Virus record (IMG/VR): IMGVR_UViG_3300023181_000382
Span: 1-48,322 of that record
Source of the DNA: a virus
DNA length: 48,322 nucleotides
Reading direction: 5' to 3' (one strand)
Shown here: positions 8,598 through 14,249 of the stretch, piece after piece
Position numbering within the stretch: position 1 is the stretch's first letter
Layout: each line of letters starts with the position of its first letter
Made by a program: the position numbers and the translations under genes
Notes under the pieces: model-generated
Seen by the model: only the letters and a program-made list of their open reading frames with translations
The model's database searches: none
What the model was told of the DNA's origin: nothing

Positions 8598-8933
8598 ATG
8601 AATCAACCTTATTACGAAATTAGAAAAGGTCTTTCCGGAAGATTGCATTATGTGTTGACGGCTCCAAATGGCGAAATCATCGGGAGCTGCAGCGGAAAGA
8701 AAACACGAGAAGAGATCTACAGCATGATTGATCAGACGCGCGTGTGCAGTCAGGATTTAAAAAATTACGAGCGCAAGCTTGGCACAAATCAGCAACCGTA
8801 TTTTAATCTATGGAATCACGATCGCACTATTCTGCTGCTGAAGAGTGAACTGTATAAGCAAAACTCTGGTCGCGAAAACGGTATTGATGCGATGATCAAG
8901 TATGCGCCAACCACTCAAGTTTTCGTGCGATGA
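8598..8933 (+). CDS. YegP/DUF1508-like protein
   Basis: A 111-residue protein that reads as two tandem YegP-type units. The first, about residues 4-45, has GRLHYVLTAPNGEIIGS; the second, about 65-110, has PYFNLWNHDRTILLLKSELY, then RENGIDAMIKYAP. In DUF1508 each unit folds as a small beta-sheet plus helix with the pattern F-x-L-x-A-x-N-G. Biochemical function is unsettled in the family. Its end overlaps the next start by 4 bases. Confidence 0.65.
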   Translation: MNQPYYEIRKGLSGRLHYVLTAPNGEIIGSCSGKKTREEIYSMIDQTRVCSQDLKNYERKLGTNQQPYFNLWNHDRTILLLKSELYKQNSGRENGIDAMIKYAPTTQVFVR

Positions 8934-9151
8934 GTTTTTTTAGACAACCGCCACCGGCAAAACAGCCTGAGGCTTATCCGGCAATAATCTCAAAACATTT
9001 TGGGGAGGAATATCTCAAGACTGCCGGCAGAACCGATGAATCATTTTTAAAAATTATGAATACTTTTTTCAAAGTTATGGCAGCGGTTTGTATTGCTGCA
9101 ATAGTGGTGATTGTGATATTTTACGAAATAAAAAAAATACCAAGCGAATGA
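8930..9151 (+). CDS. Small single-pass membrane protein
   Basis: A 73-residue protein with a Pro-rich N-terminus and one strong transmembrane segment at about 46-66 (AAVCIAAIVVIVIFY), followed by a short basic tail. It overlaps both neighbours by 4 bases (ATGA). Likely inserted in the inner membrane; an early-expressed one-pass protein could act in superinfection exclusion or host modulation, which is inference from position only. Confidence 0.6.
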   Translation: MSFFRQPPPAKQPEAYPAIISKHFGEEYLKTAGRTDESFLKIMNTFFKVMAAVCIAAIVVIVIFYEIKKIPSE

Positions 9152-9582
9152 AAAACGAACGAATGCAAAGAGCTAAAAATATCGCCTCACAGCAGTATGG
9201 TTTCGGTTCGTGGGACGACATGTTCGAGAGGTTTGGGCATGAACAAATTTTTATGTTACCATATTCTCAAATTGAAAAAGTAATTGATCGCGCAATCGTG
9301 ATATATAGCTTGGAGTTTTCGGGCATAGCGAGTTACGATGGTAGCAACATACCGGCAGTCGCTTTTGACTCTTTTTACAAAGCTGCACAGAATTTATCAT
9401 TAATTGATGTGCAACTTCTTGCCGAAACAGCAGCAAAACTGAATTCTGTTTCAAGCATCCACATGCAGGCTGCTGCGTTTGAAAAATTGACGTCGGCCAT
9501 GAAGGGAATGAAAATTCTTTTGAAAGAACGTCCTCGATCAGTTGTTCCAGAAAAATATCAATCCACATATAAAAAGCGATAA
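9148..9582 (+). CDS. Hypothetical protein
   Basis: A 144-residue helical protein. The frame extends upstream to 9088, but the ATG at 9148 makes the usual 4-base overlap with the membrane-protein gene and avoids a long overlap, so that start is chosen. C-terminal 15 residues are basic. No domain recognised. Confidence 0.55.
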   Translation: MKNERMQRAKNIASQQYGFGSWDDMFERFGHEQIFMLPYSQIEKVIDRAIVIYSLEFSGIASYDGSNIPAVAFDSFYKAAQNLSLIDVQLLAETAAKLNSVSSIHMQAAAFEKLTSAMKGMKILLKERPRSVVPEKYQSTYKKR

Positions 9583-9585
9583 ACT

Positions 9586-10017
9586 ATGAAAATTTACATA
9601 GCCTCAAGCTGGAAAAATCAGCATGGCGTCGAAATGCTTACCGCTTTACTTCGCGAAAAAGGCCACGAAGTGATTTCGTGGGTCGAAAATAATTATGATG
9701 AAGGTTACGCATCAAATGATAATGCAGAATTTAACTTCGAAAAATGGGTTTGGACAGATAATGGAGCCCAAGCATTTGACTTCGACACAAAAGGAGCAAC
9801 AGAATGTGATCTGTTAATTTATTATGGTCCGGCAGGAAAAGACGCTTGTTGCGAACTGGGTGCTGCTTGGGCAAAAGATATTCCATGTATCGCGCTTTTT
9901 GCAAAAGGGGAAGATCTTGGATTGATGCGTAGAATGATCTCTAAATGGCATGATCGCGTTTACGATTTACTTTTGCATGTTGACTGGTGGGAAAATCAAA
10001 TTAAGCTTGCGATTTAA
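9586..10017 (+). CDS. Nucleoside 2-deoxyribosyltransferase-like protein
   Basis: A 143-residue Rossmann-like protein of the nucleoside 2-deoxyribosyltransferase / DUF4406 group. The N-terminus MKIYIASSWKNQ forms strand 1 and the nucleotide-binding turn. The central acidic patch precedes CDLLIYYGPAGKDACCELG, where the Glu of CELG matches the conserved catalytic/binding Glu, followed by AAWAKDIPCIALF. Such enzymes swap or hydrolyse bases of deoxynucleosides or monophosphates, so it may reshape the host nucleotide pool during replication. Substrate not readable from sequence. Confidence 0.75.
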   Translation: MKIYIASSWKNQHGVEMLTALLREKGHEVISWVENNYDEGYASNDNAEFNFEKWVWTDNGAQAFDFDTKGATECDLLIYYGPAGKDACCELGAAWAKDIPCIALFAKGEDLGLMRRMISKWHDRVYDLLLHVDWWENQIKLAI

Positions 10018-10018
10018 T

Positions 10019-10246
10019 ATGCCAACATTTGCAAAAATACCACAAAAAGAAAAAGCTAAAGGCGCGATCGCTTCCGGAAGCTTTGCTGTCTTCGGAAGCC
10101 TTTTGAGCGTCGGCGCTGCTATCACAAAATTACAGTCATTTACAAAAACAATCCCAGCGCACTGCTTTATTACAATCGATCAAAAGAGGTTTTACTACTG
10201 CAAATACGGGCTGCTAGAAGACCAAGCTGTTTACTCAAAAAAATAA
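10019..10246 (+). CDS. Small hypothetical protein
   Basis: A 75-residue protein starting 1 base after the previous stop. The frame is open upstream to 9950, but ATG 10019 avoids a 68-base overlap. Residues 14-34 are small and hydrophobic (Ala/Gly/Ser/Phe-rich), perhaps a weak membrane segment, and the C-terminus has two Cys in HCF and YYCKYG. No family recognised. Confidence 0.5.
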   Translation: MPTFAKIPQKEKAKGAIASGSFAVFGSLLSVGAAITKLQSFTKTIPAHCFITIDQKRFYYCKYGLLEDQAVYSKK

Positions 10247-10251
10247 ATAGT

Positions 10252-10599
10252 ATGACACAATTTATCAAAATTCAACCACACGTTGAAGTTTTAGTTCCGG
10301 AATATTTTGACAATGAAAGAGAAATTGATGTACAGATTAATTTCCGCGTTTCCGAAGATGGAAATATCTATTGGGGTCCGATGGATTGTCATGGGTCAAT
10401 TCACAAAAACAGAACCATGATGCAGCTGCAGCATGAATTCCGAGAACACTATGAAAAGACGTATGAGTTCGTAGAAGTTACCGAAGTTTTTATTGACCAG
10501 GAATTTTTGACCGAATACAAGGCCTACGCTAAAGTTGCCAATAAAGCCGAATCCGACAAGTTGATGAGCGTCGTACATCGAATACTCGGAATGACATGA
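10252..10599 (+). CDS. Hypothetical protein
   Basis: A 115-residue protein with a beta-rich N-terminal half and a helical, charged C-terminal half. It follows the previous gene by 5 bases. No recognised domain, signal or membrane segment. Confidence 0.55.
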   Translation: MTQFIKIQPHVEVLVPEYFDNEREIDVQINFRVSEDGNIYWGPMDCHGSIHKNRTMMQLQHEFREHYEKTYEFVEVTEVFIDQEFLTEYKAYAKVANKAESDKLMSVVHRILGMT

Positions 10600-10673
10600 A
10601 TGACGCTTCTGACAGTAATTAAACCCGTAAGTGTGGTTCGGGATTAAATCACACAAATCTAATTCATTTATAA

Positions 10674-10976
10674 ATGGAAAATTTTTTTATCGAATCAAAT
10701 TGCGATTTTGCATTGGTTCACATTCACCTCAATAATGAGGGTTTCGCACAACGTGAAGTTGTAAAGAACGACACAGTGATCACACTGTATAAAAATCGCT
10801 TGTACCAACAATGTTTGGGTACCGGAATTCGTTATCCCTATGTTCCAACGAATGCGGATCTACAGGCTACTGATTGGAAGTTGTTATTTTTTAAGGATAA
10901 AGCAAATGTCGCTACTGCAGCTATTCATCGAAACGCAATGAAAAATGATTTGTTGGAATATAAAAATCGATTTTAA
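10674..10976 (+). CDS. Hypothetical protein, weak DUF2829/Tad2-like ending
   Basis: A 100-residue protein, the last gene of the early plus-strand run, 74 bases after its neighbour. Residues 53-70 read GIRYPYVPTNADLQATDW; a W/Y-x-P-x-x-x-D-L-x-A-x-DW ending is the hallmark of DUF2829, a family that includes Thoeris anti-defence 2 (Tad2). The N-terminal half does not clearly match that family, so the relation is tentative. If true it would sequester a signalling nucleotide made by host defence. Otherwise a plain hypothetical protein. Confidence 0.5.
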   Translation: MENFFIESNCDFALVHIHLNNEGFAQREVVKNDTVITLYKNRLYQQCLGTGIRYPYVPTNADLQATDWKLLFFKDKANVATAAIHRNAMKNDLLEYKNRF

Positions 10977-11005
10977 CTTAATAGAATTGACGATACCTAT
11001 AACCC

Positions 11006-11029
11006 AAAAAGGCGCCGCAAGGCGCCTTT
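11006..11029. terminator. Bidirectional terminator between early genes and tRNA
   Basis: AAAGGCGCC / GGCGCCTTT stem with a GCAA tetraloop. On the minus strand it is followed by five T, a good terminator just 19 bases after the tRNA 3' end. On the plus strand only TTTA follows, so it is weaker there for the early operon. Confidence 0.8.
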
Positions 11030-11047
11030 ACTGATTTAAAAAATTAG

Positions 11048-11134
11048 CGGGGAGTACAGGATTCGAACCCGTGAACCAGTTGCCCGGTCGGTCGTTTAGA
11101 AAACGACTGCTTTCAGCCACTCAGCCAACTCCGG
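11048..11134 (-). tRNA. Type II (serine-like) tRNA with UCU anticodon and mismatched acceptor
   Basis: The 87-nt minus-strand sequence folds as a tRNA with long variable arm: D-arm GCT/AGC, anticodon stem GTCGT/ACGAC with loop TTTCTAA (anticodon TCT at 11098-11100), variable arm ACCGG/CTGGT with GCAA loop, and T-arm ACGGG-TTCGAAT-CCTGT. Long variable arm, D-arm sequence and a G at position 73 are serine-tRNA features, but UCU decodes Arg AGA/AGG. Acceptor pairs 3-7 are good (GGAGT/ACTCC); positions 1 and 2 are C opposite C. CCA is not encoded. A promoter lies just upstream and a terminator just downstream. It could be an altered functional tRNA or a decayed one. Confidence 0.8.
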
Positions 11135-11170
11135 AAAAATACCTTTGATACTTTCTCGGACCTGGTATTG

Positions 11171-11201
11171 CAAATATACACACAAATTACTCTGGTTGCA
11201 A
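11171..11201 (-). promoter_or_regulatory. Promoter for the tRNA
   Basis: On the minus strand TTG (11201-11199), 20 bases, then TATATTTG (11178-11171), an exact Bacteroidetes-type promoter. Transcription would start near 11165, about 30 bases before the tRNA 5' end. An imperfect palindrome (TTGGcAAAATT-AGT-AATTTTaCCAA, 11217-11241) lies further upstream, over the stop of the minus-strand gene. Confidence 0.75.
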
Positions 11202-11234
11202 GTGGTGTGTGTCAACTTGGCAAAATTAGTAATT

Positions 11235-11552
11235 TTACCAATTTGGTATAAATCGGATGGGATCACCAGTGCCCATGTCGTTTGCCCCAGGAAAATTTTT
11301 CACATGCTCGATGTAGGCTTTCAAAAACTTCTCAAGCTTTACATGTAAATCGTAATTCTCCTGTTGTCCACCTCGTGCCGACCAGGCATGAAACAAATTA
11401 TAATTTCCCTGAGTTACGGAAATCGTCTTTATTTGATTGTGCTCTTTACTTATCTGCAAGCCGAGATTTTTAACCGCTTGCTCGTTCCACGCCATTCTCA
11501 ACCGATGTTCGGTGATCTTTTTAGATGTGGGTTTATTATCTACTGGATGCAT
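11235..11552 (-). CDS. Hypothetical protein on the minus strand
   Basis: A 105-residue basic protein encoded opposite to its neighbours. It has normal composition, one run HAWSARGGQQENYDL and a helical C-terminal third. Opposite-strand frames in the same DNA read poorly, and a TAATTTTG -7 box (complement of 11557-11564) lies almost on its ATG, implying a leaderless or near-leaderless mRNA. No domain recognised. Its divergent placement against the gene at 11642 suggests a control function or an acquired cargo gene. Confidence 0.55.
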   Translation of the reverse strand: MHPVDNKPTSKKITEHRLRMAWNEQAVKNLGLQISKEHNQIKTISVTQGNYNLFHAWSARGGQQENYDLHVKLEKFLKAYIEHVKNFPGANDMGTGDPIRFIPNW

Positions 11553-11556
11553 TCAT

Positions 11557-11643
11557 CAAAATTAAAACGAAAGCCTGTTGTGAGTTACAACATTAACATC
11601 GTTGTTGAAAAATATTTTTTATCTTTAAATAAAAAAGATAAAT
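11557..11643. promoter_or_regulatory. Divergent promoter region
   Basis: Minus-strand -7 box TAATTTTG (11564-11557) with TTG at 11590-11588, spacing 23, somewhat long. Plus-strand -7 box TATCTTTA (11620-11627) with TTG at 11602-11604, spacing 15, somewhat short. A 9-bp inverted repeat TTTATCTTT (11618-11626) / AAAGATAAA (11634-11642) covers the plus -7 box and touches the start codon at 11642, so it could be an operator or an RNA hairpin over the start. Confidence 0.5.
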
Positions 11644-12040
11644 GAAAACTGGAATTCTACAATACAAATTCAATACCCCGATTAACGACTTCATGATCGG
11701 TGGCCACGATTATAATCACGAAAAGGTCGCGAATTGGATACATGAAAACATTCATACGGCCGATTTGCTCGATGCAGGCTTATACCAAGGAGAAATAGAT
11801 CATCCTGCCGAGGACGATACCCAATCTTCGGAGACATTTGTACTACTTGTGATCGCGTTCGAAAATCCTGATTTGCTGGAAAACTACAAAGCCCATCCGC
11901 AGGCAATTGCAGATTACGTGTTTGATGTTTTCGAGCCGTCGATTACAACGGTGCATCAACATTACATGAATGGTAACGACAATCATTTCGTTGTTGCACA
12001 TGGTGATGCCGTTGAAAACATTTTTGACGAAACAGCATGA
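11642..12040 (+). CDS. Hypothetical protein
   Basis: A 132-residue acidic protein rich in His (HDYNHEKVANWIHENIH). No signal peptide, membrane segment or recognised domain. It is first in a three-gene unit ending with the SRAP protein; its stop overlaps the next start (ATGA). Similar acidic fold size and gene order with the next protein suggest the two may be a pair. Confidence 0.6.
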   Translation: MKTGILQYKFNTPINDFMIGGHDYNHEKVANWIHENIHTADLLDAGLYQGEIDHPAEDDTQSSETFVLLVIAFENPDLLENYKAHPQAIADYVFDVFEPSITTVHQHYMNGNDNHFVVAHGDAVENIFDETA

Positions 12041-12405
12041 AAAAGCCAGTAGCAGTATTATGCCAATTTGGATCGCCCGTTGCAGCACATTACCTGAATG
12101 ACGACGCGATCGATGTTTATATGTCCACTTATTTAACTCAAGGATTGGAAGGATCTATTTTGTTAAACATTCAAGTATTTGATAGTGACGACCGAACTGT
12201 CGAATATATGCAACAAGTGCCAAGTAAGAGAAGCAGGGTTTTTGTTTTCTTAATGACGGAACTGGAAGAGACAACCATCGAAAACTATAAAGAAACAAAA
12301 CACCAAATTTTAAAAGAATTGCAACAATCTGTGAATTATGAGTTTGTTGGTGTAAGCAAGCATTGGCGAGAGTTACAAGATCATTATTTTATAGTCTCAA
12401 TTTAG
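12037..12405 (+). CDS. Hypothetical protein
   Basis: A 122-residue alpha/beta protein with alternating hydrophobic strands (AVLCQFGSPV; SILLNIQVF; RVFVFLM) and a helical TTIENYKETKHQIL segment. Overlaps the upstream gene by 4 bases and ends 2 bases before the SRAP start. No family recognised. Confidence 0.6.
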   Translation: MKKPVAVLCQFGSPVAAHYLNDDAIDVYMSTYLTQGLEGSILLNIQVFDSDDRTVEYMQQVPSKRSRVFVFLMTELEETTIENYKETKHQILKELQQSVNYEFVGVSKHWRELQDHYFIVSI

Positions 12406-12407
12406 AA

Positions 12408-13091
12408 ATGTGCAACAGGAAGAAATTAGAGTCCGACCTGGAAAAACTAGCAAAAAGATATGGTGCTGCGATAGACCAGTTACGTATTGAGGTGACGCAA
12501 CAACAGTATGCCTTTGACCACGACATATGCCCGATCATAAGATCAGAAACGCCTGATACCATCGACACAAATTTTCATTGGGGATTAGTGCCATCACATT
12601 GGAGCGGCCCGATAGAAAAGATATGGAACAGCACTTATAACGCGAAGCTCGAATATCTTCAGAAACGGAGTTCCTATAAAAATATCACGCACCAGCGTTG
12701 CCTGGTGCCAGCGACATCTTACTTTGAATACCATTGGAACGACCCCAAAGGGAAAACTAAAACGCTTTACGAGATCTGGCATCCGGACGCGAAAATATTT
12801 ACGCTTGCCGGATTGTATTCAACTTATCTTGATTACGACGGCTCGACGTACAATTCGTACACCGTTTTAACAACTGAGGCAAATGAACGGATGAAATTCG
12901 TGCACAATAAAGACGCCGATAAAGATTATCACAGAATGCCGTTGATGATCAATCCCGACGACGAACGGCAGTGGCTCGACACAAAAATTCCATATTTGGA
13001 TTTTGGATTTCCTAATTACAAACCAAAGTTGGTTGCAGAGCCCGTTCCAGGGCAGGACAGTCCGCCCGCACCACAATTATCACTTTTCTGA
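12408..13091 (+). CDS. SRAP (YedK/HMCES-like) abasic-site protein with clamp motif
   Basis: A 227-residue SOS-response-associated peptidase-like protein. SRAP proteins bond covalently to abasic sites in single-stranded DNA through Cys2 and shield forks. Start 12408 gives Met1-Cys2-Asn-Arg, as the chemistry requires; the longer frame from 12363 would bury the Cys. Other active-site residues are present: N78 (YNAKLE), E107 (SYFEY) and H175 (YHRMP). The last five residues are QLSLF, a consensus beta-clamp-binding peptide after a Pro-rich linker, suggesting delivery to replication forks. Third gene of a short unit. Family call is strong; clamp binding is inferred. Confidence 0.9.
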   Translation: MCNRKKLESDLEKLAKRYGAAIDQLRIEVTQQQYAFDHDICPIIRSETPDTIDTNFHWGLVPSHWSGPIEKIWNSTYNAKLEYLQKRSSYKNITHQRCLVPATSYFEYHWNDPKGKTKTLYEIWHPDAKIFTLAGLYSTYLDYDGSTYNSYTVLTTEANERMKFVHNKDADKDYHRMPLMINPDDERQWLDTKIPYLDFGFPNYKPKLVAEPVPGQDSPPAPQLSLF

Positions 13092-13144
13092 GCCATATCT
13101 GCAACGATTTGCGTAGTCAAAACTTCTCATTCTTTTTATTTACG

Positions 13145-13282
13145 ATGGATAATCATAGAGGATCCGTTGAGCCATATTCGATAGATTTCGAGTTTGCGGC
13201 CAGCGACGCTTCGTTATTCAAGAAGATTGTGCGGCCAAATTTATACGCGCGATTCTCAGCGAGCAGATCCGCGCCAGGATAA
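13145..13282 (+). CDS. Possible 45-residue protein
   Basis: ATG at 13145 opens a 45-residue frame beginning MDNHRGSVEPYSIDFEF and ending at TAA 13280-13282, with protein-like composition. A perfect 9-bp hairpin ATAATCCGC-GACA-GCGGATTAT (13279-13300) overlaps the stop. No homology recognised. Could be a small real gene or chance; the longer frame at 13194-13433 looks less protein-like. Confidence 0.35.
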   Translation: MDNHRGSVEPYSIDFEFAASDASLFKKIVRPNLYARFSASRSAPG

Positions 13283-13423
13283 TCCGCGACAGCGGATTAT
13301 GAAAAAAAAAGAGCGACCGCAGGGAGCGTTCCTTTGCCTTTCAATGATGTCGGCCATTCATGCTCCGGGATTTTTTTCAATTTGCCCCGCGCCCCATATA
13401 TCAAAAATAATAAATGAAATTGA

Positions 13424-13630
13424 AAAACACTAAAGATTCGGTTCAACAGTTCAATATTAGTAAAAAGTATTCTTCAAATTACTAATATTTAGTGTTTTAT
13501 TAGTGATTACCTCTTTCATTTCTTATGTTGAACTTATTGAACCAATTTTTTAAGGTTCATCAAAGTTCAGCGCGTTCAATTACTATAATTGATTAATCAA
13601 TTGAAAATCAATTAATTGTTATTATTGAAC
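13424..13630. repeat. GTTCAA repeats and nested inverted repeats
   Basis: GTTCAA occurs at 13441, 13449 and 13574, its complement TTGAAC at 13528, 13537 and 13625, and one-mismatch copies at 13555 and 13565. Two inverted repeats nest: AAAACACTAAA (13424-13434) with TTTAGTGTTTT (13488-13498), and AATATTAGTAA (13453-13463) with TTACTAATATT (13479-13489). A perfect palindrome AATTGATTAATCAATT lies at 13587-13602 and CAATTAATTG at 13609-13618. Iterons of a replication origin or a multi-operator region are both possible. Confidence 0.65.
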
Positions 13631-13708
13631 CAAATAGAGTAGTGTGTTATAAAGAATTTAAAAAATGTAAAATATTTATTATTTAAACTAAAAGGTATAT
13701 GTAATGTG

Positions 13709-13736
13709 TTGTTATTTAAACAATTTAGTATATTTG
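13709..13736 (+). promoter_or_regulatory. Promoter of the tail-fibre/lysis/head unit
   Basis: TTG at 13709-13711, 17 bases, TATATTTG at 13729-13736: a full Bacteroidetes-type promoter. Transcription should start near 13742, which makes ATG 13760 the first usable start and rules out the in-frame GTG at 13706. Confidence 0.75.
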
Positions 13737-13759
13737 ACCACCCTATCAAACCAAACACT

Positions 13760-14248
13760 ATGTTCGACCGACGTGCTAAAGCGCCCAACATTTGCGGCAT
13801 TCAGCTCGATTTTGGCGGTAATTTAATACCGTCGAACATCGTTGGTTTTCAGCCATTCTTTAATTCGGTCGCGCCGGATTCTCAATTTCAAAAAGTTTAC
13901 CACGGCAAATCGACTGTGAGTTTCCTTGAGGAAAGTTCCAAATCATCTGCCGGGGATTCCTGGAAACAAAAAGTAATTTTTCGTTTTCCGGCAACCGATG
14001 CTTTGCGGGCTACGACTTTGAATGAATTATTGAAAATAAAGTTTGTCAAAATCACATTGACGAATGGCTTGTTTTTAGTAATCGGCAGAAACGATTACTT
14101 CCAAAACAAACCTCCGGACGTTACAATAAATGTGAGTGAAAAAATGGCTACACTCGAAGTAAATTGTCTTTCAATATCGCCTGCTGGATTCATCCCGGAC
14201 ATCACCCAATATGAATTGCCTGCATTCATACCCATAACCCTGAATTAA
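13760..14248 (+). CDS. Putative virion-associated protein before the tail fibre
   Basis: A 162-residue protein, beta-rich, with no signal or membrane segment. It is the first gene after the 13729 promoter and ends 1 base before the large fibre gene, so a structural or fibre-attachment role is likely by position. The frame is open from 13706, but the promoter placement favours 13760. No family recognised. Confidence 0.65.
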   Translation: MFDRRAKAPNICGIQLDFGGNLIPSNIVGFQPFFNSVAPDSQFQKVYHGKSTVSFLEESSKSSAGDSWKQKVIFRFPATDALRATTLNELLKIKFVKITLTNGLFLVIGRNDYFQNKPPDVTINVSEKMATLEVNCLSISPAGFIPDITQYELPAFIPITLN

Positions 14249-14249
14249 A

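Larger units (their letters stand above)
13283..13759. other. Non-coding control region
   Basis: No convincing gene from 13283 to the ATG at 13760. The first third is GC-rich with a hairpin at 13279-13300 followed by nine A. The rest is strongly AT-rich with inverted repeats and GTTCAA copies (13424-13630), then a promoter. It separates the early and structural parts, a typical site for an origin or switch region. Confidence 0.7.

Noticed and set aside
11048-11134. tRNA as an integration (attB-like) site
   Set aside because: No integrase gene is visible and no duplicated tRNA end was found in the window.
11364-11645. Plus-strand frames opposite the minus gene 11235-11552
   Set aside because: They run through the divergent promoter region and have poor composition; the minus frame has the better start, promoter and protein character.
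13301-13340. GAGCGACCGCAGGGAGCG as a terminator
   Set aside because: The halves are direct rather than inverted repeats, pairing has internal mismatches and no T-tail follows on the plus strand.
13194-13433. 79-residue open frame in the control region
   Set aside because: Low-complexity, Arg/Cys-rich translation that crosses a perfect hairpin and an A9 run; the small frame at 13145-13282 reads better, and neither is certain.
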